Source: Pseudolabrys taiwanensis (GTDB lineage: Bacteria > Pseudomonadota > Alphaproteobacteria > Rhizobiales > Xanthobacteraceae). From it: DNA of 64,000 nt. The DNA is taken from positions 806,001 to 870,000 of the forward strand of contig NZ_CP031417.1 of the NCBI RefSeq assembly GCF_003367395.1, in the 5' to 3' direction. Below, in pieces: positions 35,503 to 45,213 of the stretch. Below the pieces are notes generated by a model. The model did not search any database. It worked only from the letters and a program-made list of their open reading frames with translations, and had not been told where the DNA came from. How positions within the stretch are numbered: the first letter of the stretch is position 1; every line of letters starts with the position of its first letter. Position numbers and translations under genes: made by a program.

Positions 35503-35874
35503 ATGGCGAAAACCGTCCTGATCGTCGAGGACAACGAGCTCAATATGAAGCTCTTCCACGATCTTTTGGAAGCGCACGGCTATCGGACCATCGGTACCCG
35601 CAACGGTATCGAGGCGCTCGATCTGGCGCGCCAGCACCGGCCCGATCTGATCCTCATGGACATCCAGTTGCCGGAAGTCTCCGGCCTCGAAGTCACGAAG
35701 TGGCTCAAGGACGACGCCGAACTGAAGGCGATCCCGGTGGTGGCCGTCACCGCCTTCGCCATGAAGGGCGACGAAGAGCGCATCCGCGAAGGCGGTTGCG
35801 AGGCCTATCTGTCGAAGCCGATCTCGGTCGGCAAGTTCATCGAGACGGTGCGGCACTTCCTCGGGCCGGCGTGA
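35503..35874 (+). CDS. divK: DivK, single-domain response regulator
   Basis: A 123-residue stand-alone receiver. It reads [20 protein letters not shown], with acceptor Asp53 in [27 protein letters not shown] and [13 protein letters not shown]. In Caulobacter, DivK is phosphorylated by DivJ/PleC and redirects the CckA-CtrA pathway during division. Length and the neighbouring pleD gene (19 bp gap) confirm the assignment. Several GTG/ATG starts upstream are possible, but 35503 matches family length. Confidence 0.97.
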   Translation: MAKTVLIVEDNELNMKLFHDLLEAHGYRTIGTRNGIEALDLARQHRPDLILMDIQLPEVSGLEVTKWLKDDAELKAIPVVAVTAFAMKGDEERIREGGCEAYLSKPISVGKFIETVRHFLGPA

Positions 35875-35893
35875 TGAAAAGTGTGGTGCTGCA

Positions 35894-37267
35894 ATGAGTG
35901 CGCGTATCCTCGTCGTCGATGACATTCCGGCGAATGTGAAGCTGCTCGAGGCGCGGCTGTCCGCCGAGTATTTCGATGTGGCGACCGCCTATAACGGCAC
36001 CGAAGCGCTGGCCATGTGCGAGCGCGCCGAATGCGACATCGTGCTGCTCGACGTCATGATGCCCGACATGGACGGTTTCGAGGTGTGCCGCCGGCTCAAG
36101 TCCAACCCGGCCACCCATCACATCCCGGTCGTGATCGTCACGGCGCTCGACCAGCCGTCCGATCGCGTGCGCGGCCTCGAAGCCGGCGCCGATGATTTTC
36201 TCACCAAGCCGGTCAGCGACGTCGCGCTGATCTCGCGCGTGCGCTCGCTGTCGCGCCTGAAGATGGTGACGGACGAGTTGCGCATGCGCGCGCTCACCAC
36301 GCGTGAAATCGGCATTCAGAGCGCCGAGCGCGACGCGATCAACGAGACCGGCCGCAACGGCCGTATCCTGATCGTGGACGACCGCAAGAGCTCCTACGAG
36401 CGCATCGCCCAGACGCTCGCGGCCGAGCATACGATCGACATCGAGACCAATCCGTCCGACGCCATGTTCCATGCCGCGGAGGGCGATTACGACCTGATGA
36501 TCGTGTCGCTGGGGCTTCAGGATTTCGACGGCCTGCGCCTGTGCAGCCAGGTGCGCTCGCTCGAGCGCACGCGCGGGCTGCCGATCCTCGCCATTGCCGA
36601 GCCGGACAACAATCAGCGCCTGGTGCGCGGCCTCGAGATCGGCGTCAACGACTATCTCATCCGCCCGGTCGACAAGAACGAGCTGCTCGCGCGCGTGCGC
36701 ACGCAGATCAAGAAGAAGCGTTACACCGAGCGCCTGCGCGACAACGTGCAGGCCTCGATCGAGATGGCGATCACCGACGGACTGACGGGCCTGCATAACC
36801 GCCGCTACATGGAAACGCATCTCGGCGCCCTGGCCGAGCAGGCGGCCTCGCGCGCCAAGCCCTTGTCGGTGCTCGTTCTCGACATCGACTTCTTCAAGTC
36901 GGTCAACGATACGCACGGCCACGACGCGGGCGACGACGTGTTGCGCGAGTTCGCACTGCGCGTGCGCAAGTCGATCCGCAACATCGATCTTGCCTGCCGC
37001 TACGGCGGCGAGGAGTTCGTGGTGGTGATGCCGGAGACCGACATGGCCGTCGCCGCCATGGTGGCCGAGCGGCTGCGGCGCAAAGTGGCGAGCGAGCCGT
37101 TCTCGATCCAAGGCGGCGCCGGGCAGCTCACGGTCACGCTGTCGATCGGCATCGCCGCCTTCGGCGGTCCCGGCGACGATGTCGCGGCCATGCTGAAGCG
37201 GGCCGACCAGGCGCTCTATCGCGCCAAGCGCGACGGCCGCAACCGGGTGGTGGCGGACGCCGCCTGA
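35894..37267 (+). CDS. pleD: PleD, response regulator diguanylate cyclase
   Basis: The 457-residue protein has REC1 with acceptor Asp53 (VLLDVMMPDMDG), a degenerate REC2 where the acceptor is Ser (MIVSLGLQDFDG), and a GGEEF domain. The substrate loop is DIDFFKSVNDTHGH and the active site RYGGEEF. An inhibitory RxxD I-site (RNID) lies five residues upstream. PleD makes c-di-GMP when phosphorylated and drives polar development in relatives. It is downstream of divK. The degenerate REC2 is the family norm. Confidence 0.97.
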   Translation: MSARILVVDDIPANVKLLEARLSAEYFDVATAYNGTEALAMCERAECDIVLLDVMMPDMDGFEVCRRLKSNPATHHIPVVIVTALDQPSDRVRGLEAGADDFLTKPVSDVALISRVRSLSRLKMVTDELRMRALTTREIGIQSAERDAINETGRNGRILIVDDRKSSYERIAQTLAAEHTIDIETNPSDAMFHAAEGDYDLMIVSLGLQDFDGLRLCSQVRSLERTRGLPILAIAEPDNNQRLVRGLEIGVNDYLIRPVDKNELLARVRTQIKKKRYTERLRDNVQASIEMAITDGLTGLHNRRYMETHLGALAEQAASRAKPLSVLVLDIDFFKSVNDTHGHDAGDDVLREFALRVRKSIRNIDLACRYGGEEFVVVMPETDMAVAAMVAERLRRKVASEPFSIQGGAGQLTVTLSIGIAAFGGPGDDVAAMLKRADQALYRAKRDGRNRVVADAA

Positions 37268-37716
37268 GGCGACAGATTCGCGCAATGTTCCCGCGCCGAT
37301 TCGCGGCGCCACGAAATAGCCCAGTTTCGTCAGAGGCTTAAAAAGGGTTTGGCCGGGCGGGGCGCTTGGTCTAACCTTGTCCCCGACGGCGCGGGCCCTG
37401 CCGCTTGGCGGGTGCCGTGCCCTGTGAATGCCCTACGGAGTGCTCCGGTCCGCCGCATCTCCGGGGTCCGTGGGGTTCGGCCGGCTGGCTGCGGTGCGAG
37501 TGGCCTCCTCGTGTCACCGCGGCCGGCCGGCCACCTTATTGTTCAGAGACAATCTTCCACGCTGCCATTGCGGGACTTGCCCCGCCACACCGTCATTGCC
37601 GGGCCTGACCCGCGCCGGGGCACCGGCCGCGCGCGTCACACAGTCCTAAACAGTCCTAAAAGCAAAAAGGGCGCCGCGAGGGCGCCCTTGTGCAGCCGCA
37701 GCGTTGAAAGCCGCGC
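37268..37716. other. Gene-free interval between pleD and rpmG
   Basis: About 450 bp separate the pleD stop from the convergent rpmG stop. It contains short inverted modules resembling the local repeat families and an exact tandem 10-bp duplication CAGTCCTAAA at 37641-37650 and 37651-37660. The rpmG terminator follows. I find no convincing gene; open frames here lack protein-like composition. Confidence 0.6.
37667..37689 (-). terminator. Intrinsic terminator of rpmG
   Basis: On the plus strand AAGGGCGCC (37667-37675), loop GCGAG, GGCGCCCTT (37681-37689), preceded by an A-run at 37664-37668 that is the T-tract on the minus strand. A 9-bp stem. Confidence 0.85.
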
Positions 37717-37884
37717 TTACTTGATCTTGGATTCCGAGTACTCGACGTGCTTCTTCGCGACCGGGTCGTACTTCTTCTTCTTCAGCTTGTCGGTCTGCGT
37801 GCGCGAGTTCTTGGTGGTCACGTAGTAGTGGCCGGTGCCGGCGCTCGACACGAGCTTGATCTTGAGATTGATGGCTTTGGCCAT
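37717..37884 (-). CDS. rpmG: Ribosomal protein L33
   Basis: A 55-residue protein translating [38 protein letters not shown] and [17 protein letters not shown]. This is a standard L33 of the cysteine-free type (no CxxC zinc ligands). Its position downstream of the NUDIX and rnr genes is normal for Hyphomicrobiales. A terminator follows at 37667-37689. Confidence 0.97.
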   Translation of the reverse strand: MAKAINLKIKLVSSAGTGHYYVTTKNSRTQTDKLKKKKYDPVAKKHVEYSESKIK

Positions 37885-38023
37885 GGGATATTAGTCCTTA
37901 AAGCGTCTCGAAGCGATGTCAGGGGTGCTTTGGGCGCGGAAACTAGCGTCTGACACCCAAATGTCAAGGAAAGCGCCGTCGTTCCGGAACCGCCCGAACG
38001 CCGAACCCGGAACGGCGCGGGGG

Positions 38024-38782
38024 CTACAGCAGTTCCCGCTGAAAAATCTGGTTTTCCATGAAGTAGAACGGCACCGGCAGGCCGTGCGCCATGCCGGCCT
38101 CGACGCGGGCCAGAAGTTCCTCGAGGACGATGCCGGTGATGGTCGGCATATCGAGCGTCGCGGCCTCGGCGATCGGGATCCACACCAGTTCCACCAGCTC
38201 CGAATCGGGGCCGACCACGCCCTCGATGGTATGGGCGATGGCCGTCGCATCGGCCGTGAAGAAGCGCGTGTCGAAGCGCTTGGGCCGCTTCGGCGGCGTG
38301 ATGGCGCGCGCGACGAAGTGCAACTGGCCGAGATCGGGATGCACCTGCGCCTTCTCGAACTCGGTCCACAATTCGCCCGGCGTCTTCGGCGGCACGTCGC
38401 CCTGAACGCCCAGCAGAAGACCCGTCTCTTCCGCGACCTCACGCACGGCGGTGAGCGCGAGCGCGCGCGGCAGATCCGCACTCGGCGTCGCGACGCGCTC
38501 CAGCAGCTTCTTCTCGGTGTCGGGATGCAGATCGCTGACCGAACTCATTGCCGCGTCGTGCGGCTCGAGGCGGCCGCCGGGAAACACGAATTTGCCAGGC
38601 ATGAATTTGTGGCCGTGATGACGGCGGCCGAGCAGCACTGTCGGCACCGGGCCGGCGCGATCGATCAGCATCAAGGTCGCGGCGTCTTTCGGCTCGCTGT
38701 CGGGGAAGGATTGGTCGCGCTCGACCTTGGTCATGCGCTCCGACCAGACCTTGGCCAAATCACCGGTCTTGTCTTTCGTCAT
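38024..38782 (-). CDS. NUDIX hydrolase
   Basis: A 252-residue NUDIX-fold protein. The NUDIX box region is split with insertions (GKFVFPGGRLEPHDAA at the loop, then LALTAVREVAEETGLLL containing REVAEETG). DHDAATLML-like (KDAATLMLID) and RRHHGHKFMPGKFVFP precede it. The class hydrolyses nucleoside diphosphate linkages; substrate cannot be told. Its start overlaps the rnr stop by 4 bp (ATGA), so it is translationally coupled to RNase R. The long insert between GRLEP and REVAEET marks the YP_ADPRP-like group. Confidence 0.85.
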   Translation of the reverse strand: MTKDKTGDLAKVWSERMTKVERDQSFPDSEPKDAATLMLIDRAGPVPTVLLGRRHHGHKFMPGKFVFPGGRLEPHDAAMSSVSDLHPDTEKKLLERVATPSADLPRALALTAVREVAEETGLLLGVQGDVPPKTPGELWTEFEKAQVHPDLGQLHFVARAITPPKRPKRFDTRFFTADATAIAHTIEGVVGPDSELVELVWIPIAEAATLDMPTITGIVLEELLARVEAGMAHGLPVPFYFMENQIFQRELL

Positions 38783-41076
38783 CGTGCCTTCCGCTTCCCT
38801 TTGTTCTTGCGGTCTCTGTGGCGAACTTTGGGGCGGTGCTTGCCCGATGGGCGGGGCTCTTGTCCAGAGCGGGGGCGGCGTGGTCCGCGCGCGGGTCGGC
38901 CGGCGCGGCCTTCCGAGAGCAGTTCGAAGCGCAGCGCGCCGGCAACCGGCGCGGCTTCGACGAGCTTCACGGTGACACTGTCGCCAAGCCGATAGGTTTC
39001 GCCGGAATGGCGCCCGACCATGGCGTGCGCCTTTTCATCGTGAGCGAAATATTCGTCGCCGATGGTGCGCGCCGGTATGAAGCCATCGGCGCCGGTTTCC
39101 GCCAGCTTCACGAACAGGCCGGAACGGGTGACGCCGGAGATGCGGCCGTCGAAGGTTGCTCCGACGCGATCGGCGAGATGATGCGCGATCAGCCGGTCTT
39201 TGGTCTCGCGCTCGGCCAGCATCGCGCGCCGTTCGGTGGCAGAGATTTCGGCGGCGATCTCGGCGAGGTCTTTGACTTCCGTGTTCTCGGCCAATCCGTC
39301 ATTGCCGAGCTTGAGCGCGCGGATCAGCCCGCGATGCACGATCAGATCGGAATAGCGGCGGATCGGCGAGGTGAAATGCGCGTAGCGGCGCAGGTTGAGC
39401 CCGAAGTGGCCGTAGTTCTCGGCGGCGTATTCGGCCTGCGCCTGCGTGCGCAGGATCATCTCGTTGACCAAGGGCTCCGCGTCGCGGCCCTTCATCAGAC
39501 GCAGCACGCGGTTGAAGGCTTCGGGCCGCAGCGCCCCGGTCTTGGCGAAGTTGATGTCGAGCGTCGCCAGGAATTCGCGCAGCGCGTTCACCTTCTCCAG
39601 GCCCGGTTCGTCATGCACGCGATAGATCAGCGGCACACGCGCGCGCTCCAGCGTTTCCGCCGCGGCGACGTTGGACAGGATCATGAATTCTTCGATCAGC
39701 CGATGCGCTTCCAGACGCTCCGGCACGATCACGCGGTCGACCGTGCCGTCGGCCTTCAGCAATATCTTGCGCTCCGGCAGGTCGAGATCGAGCGGCGAGC
39801 GTTCGTTGCGCGCGCGCACCAGCGCTTCGTAGGCGGCATAAAGCGGCTTGAGGATCGGCTCGACCAGCGGCTCGCTTTCTTCATCGCCGCGGCCGGAGAC
39901 GGCAAGCTGCGCCTGATCGTAGGAGAGCTTCGCGGCCGACCGCATCATGATGCGATGGAAGGTGTGCGACCGCTTGCGGCCGTCGGGTCCGATCAGCATC
40001 CGCACCGCGAGCGCGGCGCGGTCTTCGTTCGCCCGCAACGAGCACAGATCGTTGGAGATGCGCTCGGGCAGCATCGGCACGACGCGGTCGGGGAAATAGA
40101 CCGAGTTGCCGCGCACCAGCGCTTCGCGGTCGAGGGCGGAGCCGGGGCGCACATAATGCGCGACGTCGGCGATGGCGACATTGATGATGAAGCCGCCGTT
40201 GCCGTCGTGTTCCGCATGCACGGCGTCGTCGTGATCCTTGGCGTCGGCCGGATCGATGGTGATGAACGGCACATGGCGCCAATCCTCGCGGCCCGACAGC
40301 GACGCGGGCTTGGCGGCTTGCGCCTCGGCCATCGTCTCGTTGCGGAACACATGCGGGATCGAATGCGCGTGGATGGCGATGAGGCTGACGGCCTTCTCGG
40401 AAGCCAGCGAGCCGAGCTTTTCGACGACGCGGCCCGTCGGCAGGCCGAAGCGGGCGACGCGTTGCGTCTCGACCGCGACCAGGTCGCCGTCTTCGGCATC
40501 GCCGGTGGCGCCCATCGGGATGGCGACTTCCTTACCGAGCATCTTCTTGTCGACCGGCTCGAGCCGGCCGGTACCGTTCGGGCCCTTACGGAAGATGCCG
40601 AGCACGCGCGACTTCGGCCGGTCGAGCACTTTGATGATGCGGCCGCGGTAGCGGATGCCGTCTTCTTCCCCGGTCTCTTCGACGCGGAGGATGACGCGGT
40701 CGCCGAGGCCGGCGGCTTCGCCGGGGCGCGCCTTGCGCGGCACGTGGATGCGGACCTTGGGCGCGGGGCCGCTCTTTTCTTCGTCCCATTCGTCGGGCGT
40801 GGCGATGAGATCGCCGTCGCGGTCACGCGCGGTGACGTCGGCGAGGATGGTCGAGGGCAGAGCGCCGGGGTGGTGCAGCTTCTTGTGTCGCTTCTCGATC
40901 GCGCCTTCGTCGGCGAGCTCGCGCAGCATCGTCTTGAGCTCGGCGCGCAGATTGTTTTTGAGATTGAAGGCGCGGGCGATTTCGCGGGTGCCGACCTTGC
41001 CGCGCTGGCTGCCGATGAAGGCGAGGAGGTCGGACTTGGAGGGGAGGGAGGAAGCTTTGTTTTTCGATGTGTTCAA
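38779..41076 (-). CDS. rnr: Ribonuclease R
   Basis: The 765-residue 3'-5' exoribonuclease has an N-terminal winged-helix-like part (GKVGTREIARAFNLKNNLRA), cold-shock domains, the RNB core with the acidic cluster FITIDPADAKDHDDAVHAE, and an S1 domain (FDGRISGVTRSGLFVKLAE). The C-terminal 45 residues are strongly basic (RGPRRPRSGQEPRPSGKHRP onward), aiding structured RNA binding. It follows topA in the gene order but a toxin-antitoxin pair is inserted between them. The downstream NUDIX gene overlaps by 4 bp. Confidence 0.96.
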   Translation of the reverse strand: MNTSKNKASSLPSKSDLLAFIGSQRGKVGTREIARAFNLKNNLRAELKTMLRELADEGAIEKRHKKLHHPGALPSTILADVTARDRDGDLIATPDEWDEEKSGPAPKVRIHVPRKARPGEAAGLGDRVILRVEETGEEDGIRYRGRIIKVLDRPKSRVLGIFRKGPNGTGRLEPVDKKMLGKEVAIPMGATGDAEDGDLVAVETQRVARFGLPTGRVVEKLGSLASEKAVSLIAIHAHSIPHVFRNETMAEAQAAKPASLSGREDWRHVPFITIDPADAKDHDDAVHAEHDGNGGFIINVAIADVAHYVRPGSALDREALVRGNSVYFPDRVVPMLPERISNDLCSLRANEDRAALAVRMLIGPDGRKRSHTFHRIMMRSAAKLSYDQAQLAVSGRGDEESEPLVEPILKPLYAAYEALVRARNERSPLDLDLPERKILLKADGTVDRVIVPERLEAHRLIEEFMILSNVAAAETLERARVPLIYRVHDEPGLEKVNALREFLATLDINFAKTGALRPEAFNRVLRLMKGRDAEPLVNEMILRTQAQAEYAAENYGHFGLNLRRYAHFTSPIRRYSDLIVHRGLIRALKLGNDGLAENTEVKDLAEIAAEISATERRAMLAERETKDRLIAHHLADRVGATFDGRISGVTRSGLFVKLAETGADGFIPARTIGDEYFAHDEKAHAMVGRHSGETYRLGDSVTVKLVEAAPVAGALRFELLSEGRAGRPARGPRRPRSGQEPRPSGKHRPKVRHRDRKNKGKRKAR

Positions 41077-41149
41077 TCGGGATATCCTGCGCCGGTGAGG
41101 CGCTTAACGAGATTAATGTAATGAGGGATGGGTAGGTTCGCCAGCCAAT

Positions 41150-41189
41150 GATTGCCGCTCGTCCCGGCGAAAGCGGGGGATTCCGCGTC
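41150..41189. repeat. Short palindromic repeat near rnr
   Basis: The stretch GCCGCTCGTCCCGGCGAAAGCGGGGGA resembles repeat units at 8284 and 27110, but one stem arm is changed. It sits in the gap between rnr and the yhaV gene and may mark the edge of the toxin-antitoxin insertion. Only 20-odd bases of it are conserved. Confidence 0.45.
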
Positions 41190-41711
41190 CTAACCTGCCT
41201 CGTCCTGGGGGGCGCCGGGATTTGACTGCGTCGCGGCAAAGCGGAGTGCGACGTCCTTATCGGAGCACGCCTTCAGAAGCGTTGCCCAGTCGTCCGGCGG
41301 ATTTCCTTGGGCCAACATGTCACGGAAGACCGCGTAGGCGTCCGTCCGTGAGCCATAGGTCCGCTTACTGTTTTCATCGTTCACCCAGGCATAGACGATG
41401 ATCTTTGACCGGGAGTCGAACCGAAAGAACAGACGAAACCGGCCATTGCCGAACTTCTCGCGAAACCAATGCTTGTAAGCATCGCCTAACGTGATGCCCT
41501 GTCGATACCGCGCCAGGCCGGGGTCTTGCGGGATCTGTTTGAAGGCGATCTTCCAGATTGCGGCGAGCAACTTGGCGTTCGCCTTCGATCTGTAATTATG
41601 CGGGTCGGTCTTTTTGTCTCGCTCGACAGCGAGAGCAAGTCTCTCGACCTGATCGAGAAAAAGAGGGTGGGCGTAGAGCGTCCACCCATTAATGATCAGG
41701 CCTTCATTCAA
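41190..41711 (-). CDS. yhaV: YhaV-family toxin
   Basis: A 173-residue RelE-superfamily endoribonuclease of the YhaV type. It reads INGWTLYAHPLFLDQVERLA, KANAKLLAAIWKIAFKQIPQ, then FREKFGNGRFRLFFRFDSRS and IIVYAWVNDENSKRTYGSRT. In E. coli YhaV is neutralised by PrlF (SohA). Here the toxin gene follows prlF with an ATGA overlap (41708-41711). Both genes are intact, so the module should be active. Confidence 0.93.
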   Translation of the reverse strand: MNEGLIINGWTLYAHPLFLDQVERLALAVERDKKTDPHNYRSKANAKLLAAIWKIAFKQIPQDPGLARYRQGITLGDAYKHWFREKFGNGRFRLFFRFDSRSKIIVYAWVNDENSKRTYGSRTDAYAVFRDMLAQGNPPDDWATLLKACSDKDVALRFAATQSNPGAPQDEAG

Positions 41712-42049
41712 AGGGCCACATCGCCGTCGATTTCGGTATCGGGATCAACGTCCATATCGTCCACGAGCGCTTTCACCCGGTCCGCCAAGGCAGGCGAGAG
41801 ACTTTTCAGGTTGCCGGGATCGCGCGCAATATCGTTGGCGAGAAAGGTCAAGAAAGCCCCGATAGCGGGGTCATCTTCTTCAGGCTCAGCCCGGCGCACC
41901 GACACGCCAGTGCGGCCGACCCGAAAGGCAATTTTGTCGCCCGCTCCGAGGCCGAGCGCCTTGCGCACCGCGCGGGGGACCGTTGTTTGTCCCTTGTCGG
42001 TGATCGTGCTGACTTCCTCGAAGTCCTCGACTGGCGCTGTGGTGGGCAT
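41708..42049 (-). CDS. prlF: PrlF-family antitoxin
   Basis: The 113-residue antitoxin has an AbrB/SpoVT swapped-hairpin N-terminus (STITDKGQTTVPRAVRKALG, then KIAFRVGRTGVSVRR) and an acidic C-terminus (ALVDDMDVDPDTEIDGDVAL) that should wrap the toxin. It is first gene of the pair, as expected, and likely autorepresses through the palindrome at 42076-42097, just upstream of its start. Confidence 0.92.
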   Translation of the reverse strand: MPTTAPVEDFEEVSTITDKGQTTVPRAVRKALGLGAGDKIAFRVGRTGVSVRRAEPEEDDPAIGAFLTFLANDIARDPGNLKSLSPALADRVKALVDDMDVDPDTEIDGDVAL

Positions 42050-42075
42050 GGCGTTCTCCTCGCGCTCGCAGTCAA

Positions 42076-42097
42076 ATGTAAGGAATATTCCTTACAT
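42076..42097. promoter_or_regulatory. 22-bp perfect palindrome, prlF-yhaV operator
   Basis: The 22-bp sequence, with core AAGGAATATTCCTT and ATGTAAGG/CCTTACAT flanks, is fully self-complementary. It ends 27 bp upstream of the prlF start codon. AbrB-type antitoxins bind such palindromes and autorepress. This A/T-rich site contrasts with its GC-rich surroundings, in line with acquired DNA. Confidence 0.75.
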
Positions 42098-42198
42098 GTC
42101 AACCGGTGGGATGGTGACACCTATGGCACCACCGTCCCCGAGAAGCTTGCATTCGGCGGGCACCCCAGGTGACGGCGCTGAGCTTGCAGCAAGGGCCG

Positions 42199-44931
42199 CT
42201 AATCCGCTGCCTTGGCCTTCTTCGCCTTGGCCGCGGCCTTCTTTGGCGCGGCAGCCTTGGCCGGAGCCTTGGCGGTCGTGGTGCGGGCGACCGGCCGGCG
42301 CGCGGTTGACGCCGCCGCGTCGGGCTTGGCTTCGCCGTCGGCCACTTTCTTGGCCTTGGCCTTGGCGGGCGCTTTCGCCTTTGCCGTCTTCTTTGCCTTG
42401 CCTTTGCCGCCGCCGGCCGCGGCGCGCGCGTCGATCAGGGACACCGCCTGTTCGAGCGTGATGTTCTCCGGCGTGACGTCGCCGGTCAGCGTCGCGTTGA
42501 CGCCGTCATGGCTGACATAGGGGCCATAGCGCCCCTTCTTGAGCACGATCGGTCCGCCCTTGTCGGGATGCTGACCGAGCTCCTTGCCCGGGTCGGCGCC
42601 GAAGCGGCGGCCCTTGCCGGGCTTGAGCTTCTTCTCGGCGATCAGCGTGACAGCACGGTTGAGGCCGATGCTCATCACCTCGTCGCCGTCTTCCAGATTG
42701 GCGTAGGTCTTGCCGTGCTTCACGTATGGCCCGAAGCGGCCAATGCCGGCGATGATCATCTCGCCGTCTTCCGGATGGGGACCGACGTCGCGCGGCAGGG
42801 CCAACAGACCCAGCGCCTTTTCCAGGTCGATGTCGTCCGGCGACACGCCCTTCGGAATGCCGGCGCGCTTGGGCTTCGGCGCATCCTTTTCCTTGGCGGC
42901 CTCGCCGAGCTGCAGGTAAGGCCCGAAGCGGCCGCCGCGCAGCGTGACTTCGAGACCCGTCTCGGGATCTTCGCCCAGCACCTTGGTGCCGGAGACGCCG
43001 CCTTGCGCACCCTGCGACATCTGCCGGGTGTAGTTGCACTCGGGATAGTTCGAGCAGCCGATGAAGGCGCCGAAGCGGCCGAGCTTGAGCGACAGCTTGC
43101 CGTTGGCGCAGTTCGGGCAGGTGCGCGGGTCGAGGCCATCCTCGCGCGGCGGGAAGATGTGCGGCGCCAGAAGGTCGTTGAGCGCATCGAGCACGTGCGT
43201 GACGCGCAATTCCTTGATGTCGTTCACCGCGCCGATGAAGTCGACCCAGAAGTCCTGCAGCACCTTCTTCCAGTCGATCTCGTTGTTCGAGATGCGGTCG
43301 AGCTGCTCTTCCAGATTGGCGGTGAAGTCGTATTCGACGTAACGCTGGAAGAAGCTTTCCAGGAAGCCGACGACGACGCGGCCTTTGTCTTCCGGCATCA
43401 GGCGCTTCTTGTCGATGCGCACATAACCGCGGTCCTGCAGCACCTGCAGGATGGCGGCGTAGGTCGACGGCCGGCCGATGCCGAGTTCTTCCATGCGCTT
43501 GACCAGCGCGGCCTCCGAATAGCGCGGCGGCGGCTCGGTGAAGTGCTGGCTCGAATTGATCGCCTGCTTGGCGAGCAGTTCGTTCTGGCTCATGGCGGGC
43601 AGGCGGCGCGACTCGTCGTCGTCGCTCGGCTCGTCCATGCCTTCCTGGTAGAGCGTGAGGAAGCCGTCGAACTTGACGACCTGGCCCGTGGCGCGCAGCT
43701 CGAGCACGCGGGCGCCGACCTTCGCCTCGATGTCGACGGTGGTGCGCTCGAGTTCGGCCGACTGCATCTGGCTGGCGACCGCGCGATTCCAGATCAGCTC
43801 GTAGAGGCGGGCCTGGTCGCGGTCGACATATTTGGCGACCTCGGCGGGCAGGCGATTGGGATCGGTCGGGCGCACGGCTTCGTGCGCTTCCTGCGCGTTC
43901 TTCGACTTGTTCTGGTACTGGCGCGGCGCGTCGGGGACGTAGTCCTTGCCGTACTGCTTGCCGATCATGCCGCGGACGGCGCTGATCGCCTCCGGCGCCA
44001 TGTCGATGCCGTCCGTACGCATATAAGTAATGAGACCGACGGTCTCGCCGCCGATGTCGATGCCCTCATAGAGACGCTGGGCGAGACGCATCGTGTGCGC
44101 CGGCGAGAAGCCGAGCTTGCGCGAGGCTTCCTGCTGCATGGTCGAGGTGGTGAAGGGCGGCGGCGGATTGCGCCGCGCCGGCTTGGCCTCGACCGAGGCG
44201 ACCTTGAACTGCGCGCTTTCGAGATCGCGGGTGAAGGCTTCCGCCTCCGCGCCCGAACCGATGTCGAGGCGCGTGATCTTCTTGCCGTCGGCGCCGACGA
44301 GGCGCGCTTCGAACACTTCGTTGCGCGGCGTCGCGAGCTTGGCGACGATCGACCAGTATTCGCGGGCGACGAACTTCTCGATCTCGAGCTCGCGGTCGCA
44401 GACGAGGCGTAAGGCCACCGACTGCACGCGGCCGGCGGAGCGGGCGCCGGGCAGCTTGCGCCACAGCACCGGGGAGAGGGTGAAGCCGACGAGATAATCG
44501 AGGGCGCGGCGGGCGAGATAGGCGTCGACCAGCGCGGTGTCGATCTTGCGCGGGTTCTTCATCGCCTCGAGGATCGACTGCTTGGTGATCGCGTTGAAGA
44601 CGACGCGCTCGACCGGCTGGCTCTTGAGCGCCTTCTTTTCCTTCAGCACCTCGAGCACGTGCCAGGAGATGGCCTCGCCTTCGCGATCAGGGTCGGTTGC
44701 GAGGATGAGCTTGTCGGCGCCCTTGAGCGCGCGGGCGATGTCGTTGATGCGCTGGTTGGACTTGGCGTCGACTTCCCAGAGCATGCGGAAATCGTGCTCG
44801 GGATCGACCGACCCATCCTTGGCCGGCAGGTCGCGGACGTGGCCGAACGACGCCAGAACCTCGTAGCCGGGTCCCAGGTACTTATTGATCGTCTTCGCCT
44901 TGGCCGGCGACTCGACAACGACAATATTCAT
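42199..44931 (-). CDS. topA: DNA topoisomerase I
   Basis: A 910-residue type IA topoisomerase that relaxes negative supercoils. It starts MNIVVVESPAKAKTINKYLG, has the TOPRIM acidic residues (ATDPDREGEAISWHV), the catalytic tyrosine in GLITYMRTDGIDMAPEA, and a zinc-ribbon repeat (DPRTCPNCANGKLSLKLG, then GCSNYPECNYTRQM). Several TopC repeats follow. The last about 70 residues are a Lys/Ala-rich tail (KTAKAKAPAKAKAKKVADGE region). Length is normal for the order. Upstream of it lies the dprA and transglycosylase side of the block. Confidence 0.97.
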   Translation of the reverse strand: MNIVVVESPAKAKTINKYLGPGYEVLASFGHVRDLPAKDGSVDPEHDFRMLWEVDAKSNQRINDIARALKGADKLILATDPDREGEAISWHVLEVLKEKKALKSQPVERVVFNAITKQSILEAMKNPRKIDTALVDAYLARRALDYLVGFTLSPVLWRKLPGARSAGRVQSVALRLVCDRELEIEKFVAREYWSIVAKLATPRNEVFEARLVGADGKKITRLDIGSGAEAEAFTRDLESAQFKVASVEAKPARRNPPPPFTTSTMQQEASRKLGFSPAHTMRLAQRLYEGIDIGGETVGLITYMRTDGIDMAPEAISAVRGMIGKQYGKDYVPDAPRQYQNKSKNAQEAHEAVRPTDPNRLPAEVAKYVDRDQARLYELIWNRAVASQMQSAELERTTVDIEAKVGARVLELRATGQVVKFDGFLTLYQEGMDEPSDDDESRRLPAMSQNELLAKQAINSSQHFTEPPPRYSEAALVKRMEELGIGRPSTYAAILQVLQDRGYVRIDKKRLMPEDKGRVVVGFLESFFQRYVEYDFTANLEEQLDRISNNEIDWKKVLQDFWVDFIGAVNDIKELRVTHVLDALNDLLAPHIFPPREDGLDPRTCPNCANGKLSLKLGRFGAFIGCSNYPECNYTRQMSQGAQGGVSGTKVLGEDPETGLEVTLRGGRFGPYLQLGEAAKEKDAPKPKRAGIPKGVSPDDIDLEKALGLLALPRDVGPHPEDGEMIIAGIGRFGPYVKHGKTYANLEDGDEVMSIGLNRAVTLIAEKKLKPGKGRRFGADPGKELGQHPDKGGPIVLKKGRYGPYVSHDGVNATLTGDVTPENITLEQAVSLIDARAAAGGGKGKAKKTAKAKAPAKAKAKKVADGEAKPDAAASTARRPVARTTTAKAPAKAAAPKKAAAKAKKAKAAD

Positions 44932-45213
44932 GAAAATCCAACAGTTTAGCTCGGCGCTTCATGACCGAAGGGCCGGAATCGAGCTTCGTGTGTCGCCGGG
45001 AACATGGGGAAGGCGACCCCGGGTGTCAAATCAGGGCCCCTGCCGCGCGCACCTCAGACCAGCCAAATCGGGCGGGAAAGGGGCCGGTCGCATATCCGAA
45101 TACAACCTATGGATGTATTTTTTAATTAAGTTGATTTTTAGGATTACTAGCCCGATGCAACCGTGTAATTTGGTGCCGGGACGGGCACGGCGGTGGTCGG
45201 GAACGGCACGAAA

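Noticed and set aside
38818..41121. A long open frame antisense to rnr
   Set aside because: The RNase R frame has full catalytic motifs; the antisense frame has none.
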